From assembly GCA_019634055.1 (NCBI GenBank), contig JAHQVZ010000048.1, positions 1-61,391 of the forward strand: a stretch of DNA of 61,391 nucleotides, read 5' to 3'. The position numbers and the translations under genes are program-made. Shown piece by piece: positions 46,186 through 55,487 of this stretch (position 1 is the stretch's first letter; every line of letters starts with the position of its first letter). The notes beneath the pieces were generated by a model, which was given only the letters and a program-made list of their open reading frames with translations, made no database searches and was not told the DNA's origin. The stretch is from Leptolyngbyaceae cyanobacterium MAG.088 (GTDB taxonomy: Bacteria; Cyanobacteriota; Cyanobacteriia; Phormidesmidales; Phormidesmidaceae).

Positions 46186-47790
46186 TTAAAAAGGACAAAA
46201 TTTAGCAATTATGGGTGAACCTAACAGTCTGGTCAGTCCTACTGTGCGAGGTATTTGCTCTAGGATTGCAGAGATTTTGGGTTGGCTTAAGGTACGGTGG
46301 AGCACCATCGGCCAAAAGAATTGGCTATAGCGTTGGTCTTGTGACCAACCCATAGACCGATACATGTCTGTAATCTCTTGTTCGTGATAACAAACAAACG
46401 GGCGGGTGTTGCCTTCTAAATTTTTCTTGAATTTGAATAGGACTGGTGCGATCGCATTCACACTACGCACCGTCGGATAGTCAACGATGACCGCCTGACT
46501 TGCCACACGCGCTAGCTCTTTGAGAAATTGCTGCCACTGGGCCACATGGGCTAAAAACCGATAGCTAATGACCACGTCAAATGTATTATCTGAGTAGGGC
46601 ATATCTAATACATTACCCACCTGGAAAGTGCATTGACCTTGATCAAGATAGGGTTGAATTCTGGTCTTACAAACGTCAGCACTGCCGAGAACTGTGACGT
46701 CGTAACCTTGTTCGATGAGCGCCTTTGTCAGTTGGCCATGGCCACCGCCCACATCCAATACCTTGGCCCCTGGATAGGCCGCCAGCATTTTCAACGTGGC
46801 TGCTTCTTGCACCTGTAATAGCCAGGTGCCAATGGCACCAGAAAATCGTGTGGCATAGTCCTCCGATGAGGTTTCTATGTCGGCGGTTTCAGGAAAACTG
46901 TTTGGGGCCGAGGGTATTGAGGTATCCATAGAGGCGGATGCAAACTGTTGCGATCTGCCACGTAGGGCAATTTGGTTGCGGATAAAGCGTGCAGGCGATT
47001 CTAGACGGCCATAGGGCTGCCAGCTGACGGTGGTATCTAGGAGGTGAGTTTTCACATAACTACCCGGCCTATTGACATCTAATTTCCCCATCAACATCAG
47101 GCCAAATTGCCCCGGACGAGACACTTCAGAACTCAGGGGTAACGGATCTGTTCCCAATAAAATAGGCAAGCCTTGTTGTTCAGACTGCGAGAAGTAGTCT
47201 GGTCGTTGCCAAAACTGCGGTCGCCCGCTGTTATCGCCAAGGAATAGTGGCCCAAGGTCTGGCTGTTGTATTAATTGGGTAATGAGTTTGCCCCGTTGTC
47301 CCAGCCATTTGCCCACACCCCAAGGCAATGCGGCTATGCCCCCGGCAGTTTGAATGGTTTGGATGGTTTCTATGGTCGATAAGCCATCGGGACAGGTGAG
47401 ATCGCTAATTAATGCCAAAACCTCTAGCTTTTCAGCGGTAATAATTTGGCGACCAGAAATCAGGTAAAGCTCTCTCGGCCCGTTTTTAGCCCGTAGTGAG
47501 TAGGACTCCGCCGTCGGGTAAAACGACCAGCTAAGCCCCGATACCGTGCTTGCCGCCAGCGTTTGAAACCAATTGTGATGTCCACTTTCTGTCAGTAAAA
47601 GCAGCCCGGTAAAGTCATTGGCAGTGCCAGCTTGCCTGTGGAAGTTATCCCAGGCCGCATCTAAAAAGGTGTCGATATCAAAGCAGTCATAAATATGAAC
47701 ATGAGCGTCAATCAGGATCGGGTGATGGTCGTTAGGAATGGTAGGAACGCGTTCAGTGGGTTGGGCCTCAGATCTGGTAAGAGAGTACAT
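46186..47790 (-). CDS. Fusion of a metal-hydrolase-like domain and a SAM methyltransferase
   Basis: This 534-residue protein has, in residues about 22-270, an amidohydrolase/PHP-like look: LIDAHVHIYD (H30, H32 metal pair), LLLTESGHHNW, LFLGDNSGRP and ILLGTDPLPL. From about 325 a class I methyltransferase follows, with KVLDVGGGHGQLTKAL, DVVISYRFLAHV and a C-terminal membrane-associating helix. The two parts are joined by about 50 polar residues. I have not seen this pair as a named family. It may tailor a glycan head group, the hydrolase part removing and the other methylating. It is the most upstream gene of the cluster. Confidence 0.75.
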   Translation of the reverse strand: MYSLTRSEAQPTERVPTIPNDHHPILIDAHVHIYDCFDIDTFLDAAWDNFHRQAGTANDFTGLLLLTESGHHNWFQTLAASTVSGLSWSFYPTAESYSLRAKNGPRELYLISGRQIITAEKLEVLALISDLTCPDGLSTIETIQTIQTAGGIAALPWGVGKWLGQRGKLITQLIQQPDLGPLFLGDNSGRPQFWQRPDYFSQSEQQGLPILLGTDPLPLSSEVSRPGQFGLMLMGKLDVNRPGSYVKTHLLDTTVSWQPYGRLESPARFIRNQIALRGRSQQFASASMDTSIPSAPNSFPETADIETSSEDYATRFSGAIGTWLLQVQEAATLKMLAAYPGAKVLDVGGGHGQLTKALIEQGYDVTVLGSADVCKTRIQPYLDQGQCTFQVGNVLDMPYSDNTFDVVISYRFLAHVAQWQQFLKELARVASQAVIVDYPTVRSVNAIAPVLFKFKKNLEGNTRPFVCYHEQEITDMYRSMGWSQDQRYSQFFWPMVLHRTLSQPKISAILEQIPRTVGLTRLLGSPIIAKFCPF

Positions 47791-47840
47791 ACGATTGCTC
47801 GTGCTTGACTAAAATTTAGCGGCTAGTGGTGTGTGACGCG

Positions 47841-48386
47841 TTAACGACCATTCAAATGTGACGTCTTGTGCTGGCGCTGATGGTTAAACGCCTGCCACCT
47901 AGAGAGACTCCATAACAAAATCACCGTGTAGGCCAACTCAAAACTCAGAAAAATTAAATGGATAGAGTCGAATACCCCGTTAGAGTGATGAACCGCTGGA
48001 AACAGCGGGAACGCTGCCTGAAATGTTTGATTACTTACAGGCCATAGCAACGGCACCCCTGAACCCCCCTGAGTAAAAAAATCGAGTAGCAAGTGAGAGC
48101 CATAAATCATCAGGGTCAGGGTAAACAGTCGTACCCATTTAGTAGAAGTCCGCTGACTCATCAACCTGCTGACAATTACGCTAAATGCGATCGCAAACGC
48201 CAGACTGTGGGTAAACCCACGATGAGTATCGATTCCTGCAACAATGTGAGGAACAAAATCAAAATCTGCTGCAATGGCAACAAACACCGCATATAGGGCC
48301 AGGGGCCAAAGTTTGTAGACCCTTGAGGGCGCTATACCCCTGACAATGGCATAGCCAGAAACGGCATGGGCAATAGGAGATGGCAT
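47841..48386 (-). CDS. YdjM-type membrane-bound metal-dependent hydrolase
   Basis: This 181-residue protein has four or five hydrophobic helices and conserved histidines/aspartates: PSPIAHAVSGY at the start, AIAADFDFVPH, then DTHRGFTHSL. The family (YdjM, formerly DUF457) is a putative inner-membrane phospholipase-like hydrolase. The cellular substrate is unknown. It stands between the glycan cluster and glpD with short gaps. Confidence 0.9.
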   Translation of the reverse strand: MPSPIAHAVSGYAIVRGIAPSRVYKLWPLALYAVFVAIAADFDFVPHIVAGIDTHRGFTHSLAFAIAFSVIVSRLMSQRTSTKWVRLFTLTLMIYGSHLLLDFFTQGGSGVPLLWPVSNQTFQAAFPLFPAVHHSNGVFDSIHLIFLSFELAYTVILLWSLSRWQAFNHQRQHKTSHLNGR

Positions 48387-48447
48387 AGAAGATTTAAATA
48401 AAGGGTGTTAATAACTAGAGAATTAATAATTCAGTTTTAGGGGAACG

Positions 48448-50094
48448 CTATACGACTGCAACGTCTCGACTAGAGCCTAGATTGGCAGATAATAAGCTAT
48501 GGATCTCTTTTTGAGTATGGGCATGGCCCCAGCCCAACTCCTCGGCCATAATTTTTCCACAAAGGTGGATAGTGGGCTCGTCAGGTGGCCCTGCTGAACC
48601 CAGTTCAGTACGACGAAAAATCACATCTTTCAAGGTTTGAGCCATTTCTGTTTGTACGACATATCGCACCTGCGCTGTGATGGCTTGGATTTTACTGTCT
48701 ATGACATCTTTAAAGATATCTCCATAGGCACTCCCATAGTTGTATACAAGACTCCGAATCTCCTTAGCCGCAAACTGGCTTTGTTCCACGGCTTGTTGAA
48801 TATATTCTTCGATATTGTTAATATCTCCGTCTACCAGCGGTGTCGTTGCCGAGGTAGACACAGGAGACGTTTGCCCCCAAGTGCGAAATAGATGATCGAC
48901 CACCCTTTGGGCTACATCCCTGGAGGTGGTGTATTTCACACCGGTCACAGACCAGAGCCCCTGGTATCCATCCGCAGCGTGATCCCGAATGCAGTAGCGT
49001 TTCGTTAAGCAGGGCTCACCGCTGCTAGAGATCCCAGCTTGTGGCAGCAATCCACCATGGACAAAACCTACATCTTCCCGAGTGAGCTGAGCCGGTGGAT
49101 AGGCCTGGTTAATTTGCTGTAGCAAGCTGAGGATTTCTGCGTCGTCTACTTGCCACTTGTCGGGCCCTTGATTACAGATACGGTAATGTGTCCCAATCAT
49201 CGATGTACCACGCCAGGGCACCACAAATAACATGCGGGATTTTTGGGTTGAACCCGGTTTATTAGCCCCACTCCTGAAGGCAACGGCATAGTCTGTATCT
49301 AGCAATGGCCGATGTAGTACAACATTGACGGCCTTAGCAAAGGGCTGATGAGCCGTGGGGGTAGGCAAGCGGTTCAATACTTTATTTAACCAAGGGCCGC
49401 TAGTGTTAACCACAGCGTTGGCTTGAATCTCAAACGGTACGCCTGTCAGGGCATCTCGGGCGGTGACGCCTTGGATCTGGCCATCTGTTTGGAGAAAGCC
49501 TGTTGCTTCTACATAGTTGGCAACGGTAGCGCCCGCCTGATCGGCTGATTTTATAAAGGCGAGGGTCAATCGCTCAGAGTTATAGACCTGGGCATCATGG
49601 AACGTGGCGGCCCCAGTTAACCCCTGATCGGCAATGCCCGGTACTTGCTGCTGACAACTCTGGCGGGAAATCACACGACCGGGGGGAATATGTTTTTGCG
49701 GATCCTGCAAACCTCGGTTGCGATCGCAGCTAATCAGATCATTCAGTTTCAGGGCTGCCACCATAGCCCCTTTCCCCTTCAGGCCATGGCCATAGGTTGG
49801 CACTAATACTGGCAATGGATGTACTAAATGAGGAGCAATACGCATCAAAATCTGCCGCTCTCGGATAGATTGTCGCATACGGCTAAAGTCAGCTGTTTGC
49901 AAATAGCGCAACCCACCATGGATGATCTTTAAGCTGTTAGCAGATGTTGCTGCGCCAAAGTCAGACTGATCAATCAATGCGACCGATAGACCACGCAATG
50001 TTGCTTCCCAAGCCACACAGGCCCCCTGGATACCTCCCCCAAGGACCAACAGATCAAATGCTTGATTGGATAATGCCTGTAGGTTTCTCTGCAC
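48448..50094 (-). CDS. glpD: FAD-dependent glycerol-3-phosphate dehydrogenase
   Basis: This 548-residue protein has FAD motif LGGGIQGACVAWEA (about 18-31), DFGAATSANSLKIIHGGLRYLQ-type residues that are diagnostic of GlpD/GlpA, and SVTGVKYTTSRDVA near residue 390. It oxidises glycerol-3-phosphate to dihydroxyacetone phosphate with electrons to quinone at the membrane surface. The C-terminal domain (about 410-548) is the usual helical part. The ORF starts at ATG 50094. Confidence 0.93.
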   Translation of the reverse strand: MQRNLQALSNQAFDLLVLGGGIQGACVAWEATLRGLSVALIDQSDFGAATSANSLKIIHGGLRYLQTADFSRMRQSIRERQILMRIAPHLVHPLPVLVPTYGHGLKGKGAMVAALKLNDLISCDRNRGLQDPQKHIPPGRVISRQSCQQQVPGIADQGLTGAATFHDAQVYNSERLTLAFIKSADQAGATVANYVEATGFLQTDGQIQGVTARDALTGVPFEIQANAVVNTSGPWLNKVLNRLPTPTAHQPFAKAVNVVLHRPLLDTDYAVAFRSGANKPGSTQKSRMLFVVPWRGTSMIGTHYRICNQGPDKWQVDDAEILSLLQQINQAYPPAQLTREDVGFVHGGLLPQAGISSSGEPCLTKRYCIRDHAADGYQGLWSVTGVKYTTSRDVAQRVVDHLFRTWGQTSPVSTSATTPLVDGDINNIEEYIQQAVEQSQFAAKEIRSLVYNYGSAYGDIFKDVIDSKIQAITAQVRYVVQTEMAQTLKDVIFRRTELGSAGPPDEPTIHLCGKIMAEELGWGHAHTQKEIHSLLSANLGSSRDVAVV

Positions 50095-50168
50095 AGCTCA
50101 AATACCACTTATCTCTTCTATCATTCGCCTCTCATCTCAACCCTATGCTTTACGCCAGCAGCCAGGGC

Positions 50169-50828
50169 TTACTCAAACGATAGATTGGCAGGCTGCATGT
50201 CACCTACTAGGTGAGACTGTAACCAGTCATATAAGCCGGTCAATTTATCAGAAAATACTTCATAGGTGTGCTGCTTTGCGATCAATGCTTGAGCCGCAAC
50301 CCCTAGTCTTTCTCGTAAGTCTTGATCCTGAATCAAGTGCAACATTCCTTGGGAAAGTGCTTGAGCATTTGGAGACGCCAGCCAGGCCACATGGCGATTA
50401 AGCACCTGAGTATGGGTGGGCAAATCAGTCGCGAGTAATGCCTTACCACTATCAAGATAGGAATACAACTTCATAGGCGTATTATGGCCCTGAGTACGGG
50501 GAGATACCAAAATATCGGCCTGAGCTAAATAGTGGGCAAGATCCTCGACAGGTCGCTTCCCAATTAGGTCAACATGGGCATTAATCCCCAACGTTTGGCA
50601 GTGACGCTGATAATATTCAATATGCTCAGATGCCCCCCCAATAATCACCAGTCGAGCTTCACTCCCTTTGGTCAGAGCTAACTTAAAGCTATCTAAAAGT
50701 AAATCAATACCCTGATATCGTTCTAAGTTGCCCACATACATTAATAAAGGGCCGGTAATGTCATACGTGCTGCGTAAATGAGTTAACTGCATTGATGATG
50801 CCCCTAGGTTTTTGACAGAGTTAGACAC
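50169..50828 (-). pseudogene. C-terminal half of a split GT4 glycosyltransferase
   Basis: The 219-residue frame from GTG 50828 is the GT-B C-terminal domain: PLLMYVGNLERYQGIDLLL, ARLVIIGGAS and NTPMKLYSYLDSGKALLATD, the GT4 donor-binding loop. It has no proper start. It is in the same frame as the gene upstream, separated only by TAG at 50852-50850 and seven sense codons. It is best read as the second half of one broken gene covering 50169-51422. A reinitiating short protein is possible but unlikely to be active alone. Confidence 0.8.
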
Positions 50829-50849
50829 AAGCGAATCGGCATAATCAAC

Positions 50850-51422
50850 CTAATGAGGCTGATTGAGTAACGATATATCAGGAATAACAACAACTTTTTG
50901 GCTAGGACTGTAGCGTTGTACCTCAGTTGCTAATGCTCGACACACTGGAATTACAGCTGTAGCATTCTTGACAGCCGCCCCTTCAAAGGCTTCCAGTAAA
51001 GCCTTAAGAAATCGCAAACCAGGATACCTATCGACCATTTGACCCACAAGAGAGGAATCCATGTCGTAAACGTACGGTACACCAAAGGCTTTCTTGATAA
51101 ACAGGGCTATAAATACGGCCTCTTCTCCAGCATGCACTAGATCGTAGCGACCCGCTCTAACCAACTGAATTGCTTTGATAAAAATGAACAGATCGTAGAG
51201 CAGCTTTTTCCAAGAGAACCCAGGCCTAATATTTTGAGCAAATCGAAAGGACGGGGTGCGATAAATTTTAACGTTGGGATAGTCTACGTCTTTACCTTCA
51301 GCAAATGTGACAAGATCCACTACTTCACCATGACTGGAGAGAACCCGCAATACTAAATCGACGGCAATAGGAGTACCCCTAGCCTGATAAAAAGGATGTG
51401 GAGCAAGCATCAAAACGTTCAT
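50850..51422 (-). pseudogene. N-terminal half of a split GT4 glycosyltransferase
   Basis: With ATG 51422 (MNVLMLAPHPFYQARGTP) it has 190 residues, forming the acceptor-side GT-B domain with GRYDLVHAGEEAV and YVYDMDSSLVGQ. It ends in an amber codon exactly where the inter-domain linker should run (VVVIPDISLLNQPH then TAG). The next codons continue in the same frame into the C-terminal half. One nonsense mutation, or a sequencing error, therefore explains the split. The full enzyme would have about 417 residues, normal for GT4. Confidence 0.8.
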
Positions 51423-51993
51423 CAAAACTCTTCTGTGCTCGAATTTTTTTGGCTGGTGTGAATTAAACTTGCAAGACGGCGTAACAATACCTCTTGCAAG
51501 TGTCTAATGTATCGGGAACTACGTCTTTCAAAAGTTCCAGTGCATTATTTTAAGTGCAAAAGGATACTAGAAAACAGTAGGAACAAGCCCTACCGCAAAC
51601 CAGGTCCATTTCCCAAAACAACGCCCTAGCGCGAAAACTGAACTGGAACAACGCAGTATACCTGGTGATTGATTTAGGTATGGATAACAACCCTCACCAA
51701 CGCATCTAGGTAACTTTCCTGACATGATTGTCCTGAATATATCTATATACACCTAGATTTATCAATATCTCAGCCGCTTTCATTCACGTAATATCTACAT
51801 TCAGAAGACTTCAGTAAAGATTGTGTGAGTTTAGTTGGGGCACTCGCATATCAGTAAACTTTCGTACATCTGACACGTCATTGTGTGGCCACCATTGCTA
51901 TGCTTAGTCAGCTAGCTCATGATTACCTATGAACTAGCTGAATACTGGCCTTGGGCCTATGATGTTCAACCCAATTGATAACGTTAGGCCTGC
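51423..51993. other. Divergent intergenic region of 571 bases upstream of dnaG
   Basis: It holds no supportable gene. A hairpin, TCAGCTAG (51908-51915) with CTAGCTGA (51934-51941), extends inward with TCAT/ATGA after one mismatch and lies 52 bases before dnaG. It lacks a T-run. CTTGCAAG occurs twice at about 51469 and 51503. Promoters for dnaG and for the GT4 gene must be here, but are not clear. Confidence 0.4.
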
Positions 51994-53943
51994 ATGAGTT
52001 CTCCACGCATTCACCCAGATACCATCGACGATGTCCGTCAACGAACGGATATTGTTGATGTAGTATCTGAGCATGTTGTGCTTAAAAAGCAAGGTAAGGA
52101 CTTTACAGGGCTCTGTCCGTTCCACGACGATAAGTCTCCTAGCTTTAGTGTTAGTCCGTCTAAGCAGTTTTATTACTGCTTTAGCTGTGGTGCTGGCGGT
52201 AACGCTTTTAAGTTTTTGATGGAGTTGGGACAACAATCCTTTGCAGACGTTGTATTAGATTTAGCACGACGATATCAAGTTCCGGTTAAAACCTTAGAAC
52301 CTGCAAAGCAGCAGGAATACCAGCGCAATGTCACGCTGCGAGAGCAGCTCTTTGAAATCTTGACGGTCACGGCTAAATTTTACGAGCATGCCTTATATCA
52401 AAGTGTAGGACAGCAGGCACTCGATTATTTGCGATCGCAACGCCAATTTAGTGACGACATCCTTAAAAGATTTACGTTTGGCTATGCTCCCGACGGTTGG
52501 CAAACACTCTACGGCTATCTGGTAGAGCAAAAAAAATATTCAGTCAAGCTAGTTGAGCAAGCTGGGTTGATTTTGCCTAAGAAAAATGGCACAGGCTATT
52601 ACGATCGCTTTCGCAATCGCGTGATGGTGCCTATTTACGATGCTAATGGACGCATTATTGGCTTTGGCGGTCGCTGTCTTGGCGATGAAAAACCCAAGTA
52701 TCTAAATTCACCAGAAACAGCCCTGTTCGATAAAAGCAAGACCCTCTATGGCTTGGATAAGGCCAAAGGTGCGATCGCAAAGCAAGACCGAGCTATTGTC
52801 GTCGAAGGCTATTTCGATGTCGTTGCCCTCCATGGTGCAGGCATTACCAATGCGGTGGCTTCCCTGGGCACCGCGCTCAATGCTGGTCAGGTGCGTCAGC
52901 TGCTACGGTACACCGAGTCAAAGCAAATAATTTTTAATTTTGATGCCGATGCTGCCGGGATCAAAGCTGCCCAACGAGCCATTGGGGAAGTTGCTGAAAT
53001 GGCCCATCGTGGCGATGTACAGCTGCGAATTCTCAATATTCCTGACGGCAAAGACCCAGACGACTACCTCAAGGCCCACGTCGCCGACGAATACAATGCC
53101 CTCGTTGACGCCGCCCCTTTATGGCTCGACTGGCAAATTCAACAAACGCTACAGACCGTCAATTTAAGGCAGGCTGACCAATTTCAAAAAGCCTCTCAAG
53201 ATATCGTCAAACTCCTGGCCGACATTGCCAATGCCGATACCCGCACCCACTACATTCGCCACTGTGCCGAAATTTTTAGCCAGGATGATGCCCGCCTAGT
53301 ACCACTGTTAGCTGAAAACTTTTTAGCCCAGGTGCGTCGACAGCGACGATCCCCTGAGGAGGCTCCCAAAAAGTTTAAAGCGGCGATTAAAAAAAGTGCC
53401 CTTGAAGAAGCAGAAGGCTGGCTGTTGCGCATATACATTCACATGCCTAACAATCGTCAGGCCGTTAAACAGGCCCTCGAAGAACGGGACCTACAGCTGA
53501 GTTTTTCCCATCATCGAGCCCTCTGGCGCATGATGCTACAGTGGCAAACTGTTGATGAAACCGTATCAGATTCTACCCCCATCAGCTTGCTAGAACAGTT
53601 GCGAAACCTGGCATCTGAATCCACCGGACCCTTGTCTCAAGTCCATCATCTGCTATATCTCGACGAGAAAACCCAACGAGATATTCTCCGCGCCCCTTTA
53701 ATTATTCGAGCAGCCGTAGCCTGTATGGAGAAAACCCTATGCGAAAAACGCTATCGCTATTTTCTTAAACTCTGGGAAGAAACAGATTTAGAAACCCAGC
53801 CTGATGAATGTGCCTATTATCAAAAGCAAAGTTATGCCGAGAAAAAACGGATCGCCGAACTAGAGCGAGAACGTCAGGTCGCTTTTGAAGATTTGGCCAG
53901 CTTACCCTGGGTTGGTGAATTTTACAGTCAGCTAGACGGATGA
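51994..53943 (+). CDS. dnaG: DNA primase DnaG
   Basis: This 649-residue protein has the zinc-binding CHC2 domain C41-x2-H44 and C62-x2-C65 (CPFHDDKSPSF, YCFSCG). The Toprim catalytic core has VVEGYFDVVALH, SLGTALNAGQ and NFDADAAGIKAA. A helical C-terminal region (about 440-649) for helicase binding is divergent, as in cyanobacteria. It makes RNA primers at the replication fork. There is no ribosome site of note; ATG 51994 is the natural start because IDDVRQRTDIVDVV follows. The YraN-family gene follows after 64 bases. Confidence 0.97.
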   Translation: MSSPRIHPDTIDDVRQRTDIVDVVSEHVVLKKQGKDFTGLCPFHDDKSPSFSVSPSKQFYYCFSCGAGGNAFKFLMELGQQSFADVVLDLARRYQVPVKTLEPAKQQEYQRNVTLREQLFEILTVTAKFYEHALYQSVGQQALDYLRSQRQFSDDILKRFTFGYAPDGWQTLYGYLVEQKKYSVKLVEQAGLILPKKNGTGYYDRFRNRVMVPIYDANGRIIGFGGRCLGDEKPKYLNSPETALFDKSKTLYGLDKAKGAIAKQDRAIVVEGYFDVVALHGAGITNAVASLGTALNAGQVRQLLRYTESKQIIFNFDADAAGIKAAQRAIGEVAEMAHRGDVQLRILNIPDGKDPDDYLKAHVADEYNALVDAAPLWLDWQIQQTLQTVNLRQADQFQKASQDIVKLLADIANADTRTHYIRHCAEIFSQDDARLVPLLAENFLAQVRRQRRSPEEAPKKFKAAIKKSALEEAEGWLLRIYIHMPNNRQAVKQALEERDLQLSFSHHRALWRMMLQWQTVDETVSDSTPISLLEQLRNLASESTGPLSQVHHLLYLDEKTQRDILRAPLIIRAAVACMEKTLCEKRYRYFLKLWEETDLETQPDECAYYQKQSYAEKKRIAELERERQVAFEDLASLPWVGEFYSQLDG

Positions 53944-54007
53944 AGGTGATGTCGGCTTGACCCATCGGGGCAATTTAGCAATGGAATAAATTTTTGCACG
54001 AAGCACG

Positions 54008-54448
54008 ATGCCAGACCAAGACCTGGGAATTTATGGTGAGCAATTGGTAGAAAACTGGTTGATCAACCAAGGCTGGGACATTCTTTATCGACGTTGGCAC
54101 TGTCGTTGGGGAGAACTCGACATTGTGGCCCAAGGCTATAACGCCCAAGGCGGTAAACTCAGTAGCCAAATGTTGACATTTGTAGAAGTCAAAACGCGCA
54201 GTCGGGGCAATTGGGATTTAGACGGACTCTTGTCAATTACCCCTGCTAAGCAACGAAAACTTTGGACATCTGCCCGTTTATTTCTTACCCGTCATCCTCA
54301 CTTGGCCCAGCTTCCCTGCAGAATAGATGTGGCCTTAGTCAGCTGTCATACTACAAAGCCTCAAGCAGGAAGTTCACACTTAGAACTCCCTGACGGAAAA
54401 CGATATTTGGTATTGCAAGATTATTTGGTGAATGCCATTGCAGGCTAG
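54008..54448 (+). CDS. YraN/UPF0102 family nuclease-like protein
   Basis: This 146-residue protein has the Holliday-junction-resolvase-like fold of UPF0102: [20 protein letters not shown], then GELDIVAQ and [10 protein letters not shown], giving the nuclease-type E, D and E-x-K residues. No reaction is firmly established for the family. It follows dnaG on the same strand. Its TAG stop (54446-54448) is part of the left end CTAG of a miniature inverted-repeat element, so the last residues may have been changed by the insertion. Confidence 0.9.
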   Translation: MPDQDLGIYGEQLVENWLINQGWDILYRRWHCRWGELDIVAQGYNAQGGKLSSQMLTFVEVKTRSRGNWDLDGLLSITPAKQRKLWTSARLFLTRHPHLAQLPCRIDVALVSCHTTKPQAGSSHLELPDGKRYLVLQDYLVNAIAG

Positions 54449-54649
54449 TGGTCTGTCAAGACTAAATTTTAGGATAGATGAGTGATCTGCTAAAACGCGG
54501 TTAACCCTGACACACCCATCACTACTCACTATTTCCTGGCTGAGCTTTTCGAAGCCCTGTAGGCTGAGCTTTTCGAAGCCCTGTAGGCTGAGCTTTTCGA
54601 AGCCCACGCACTGTCTCAACCCTAATTTTTAGCGTTGACGCTGCACTAG
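54445..54649. mobile_element. Miniature inverted-repeat element 1 (MITE-like)
   Basis: The ends 54445-54473 and the complement of 54621-54649 match at 21 of 29 positions. They share CTAGTG, then GTCAA, CTAAA and TTAGG at the same spacing. No transposase is inside. CTAG at each end contains the TA that IS630/Tc1-type elements duplicate. The middle holds a 24-bp tandem repeat. Family assignment is inference from the ends. Confidence 0.6.
54538..54606. repeat. 24-bp direct tandem repeat, nearly three copies
   Basis: Unit GGCTGAGCTTTTCGAAGCCC plus TGTA at 54538-54561 and 54562-54585, with a third copy truncated at 54606. Each unit contains GGCT...AGCC, so single copies can form hairpins. A minus-strand frame over it gives repeated GFEKLSLQ, which is an artefact of the repeat. 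Similar TTCGAxAAGCTCAGCC sequences are dispersed in many bacterial genomes. Confidence 0.9.
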
Positions 54650-54783
54650 TATTGCGTCAAGTTTTAATTTTCGGGTAGAGGTGTTTCTTAGCAATGCAGC
54701 TTTCATACTTGAAACACCATTCACTATTCACCACTCACTATTCACGGCCCTAATCCGAATATTTAAGTTTGACAGTCTACTAG
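54646..54783. mobile_element. Miniature inverted-repeat element 2, abutting element 1
   Basis: The ends 54646-54674 and the complement of 54755-54783 match at 21 of 29 positions, again CTAGTA, a variable four bases, GTCAA, then TTCGG. It shares CTAG (54646-54649) with element 1, as if one inserted at the end of the other. The core holds CACTATTCAC-type short repeats. The remaining DNA to 54937 shows no gene. Confidence 0.6.
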
Positions 54784-54937
54784 ATAAATTCTGAATTTTC
54801 AATGTTCAATTATTTTGACTGTTCTCTGCAGATATCTTCTCAACGCAAAAAAACAGGTTCAGATAACCCAATTCCGACTCAAAACTGAAAATTTAAACCG
54901 TAGCCTTGTGCTCAACTGATTGCTTCAGGCTCGGTCC

Positions 54938-55327
54938 CTAGGCCAACGTCTCAGGGCAATACCCTAACCCTTGTACAAACTGCTTACGAAATTCTTCAAT
55001 TTCATAGCGGTCGGGTTTGCCATGGGAAACCACAGCCACCTGATAACGGCGCATAACATCCACGGCCGTCTGCCCCGTTTCTAATCCCCACAGAGCCATA
55101 CGGACTCGATAGCCTGGCTTAGAGCGACCGCCTACTTCATCCAAAAAGGCTTGGAAATTGTCAGCTGTGTTCTGAGAAACGCTCTCATGTAGACGTACCC
55201 GAATAATCCAGCCATCAATGCGGTGGATGACACTTAAGAATTCTAATGGCAGTTGAGTTAGGCGATGTAGCCTTTCAACAACCCGCAGAACAAGACTGGC
55301 AGTAGATAGATAGTAAACGTAATCCAT
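54938..55327 (-). CDS. Conserved-looking small protein of unknown function
   Basis: This 129-residue soluble protein has helix-strand pattern, RVVERLHRLTQLPLEFLSVI, IIRVRLHESVSQN and a C-terminal RYEIEEFRKQFVQGLGY. I do not recognise a named family, but the length and even composition look genuine. It is isolated, divergent from queA, and 154 bases right of the miniature elements. Confidence 0.65.
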   Translation of the reverse strand: MDYVYYLSTASLVLRVVERLHRLTQLPLEFLSVIHRIDGWIIRVRLHESVSQNTADNFQAFLDEVGGRSKPGYRVRMALWGLETGQTAVDVMRRYQVAVVSHGKPDRYEIEEFRKQFVQGLGYCPETLA

Positions 55328-55487
55328 GAGTATAAAGCGGTGCTACAGTCTAGATCGTTTGAATGCCTTAGGTAGCCTGTCCATAGAATATCTTGTTACA
55401 GTCTGGCATTAAATCCTTCAACTTAGTGGTCTTGCTAACAGGCCTTTACCAAAAATCAACGGTATTTCATCTGCTTTTTTGTTTGTT

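Noticed and set aside
54538-54606. CRISPR array
   Set aside because: The repeats are directly abutting without spacers, and no cas gene is present.
54380-54619. Minus-strand frame with GFEKLSLQ repeats
   Set aside because: It exists only because the 24-bp DNA repeat lacks stops; it overlaps the YraN gene end and the miniature element.
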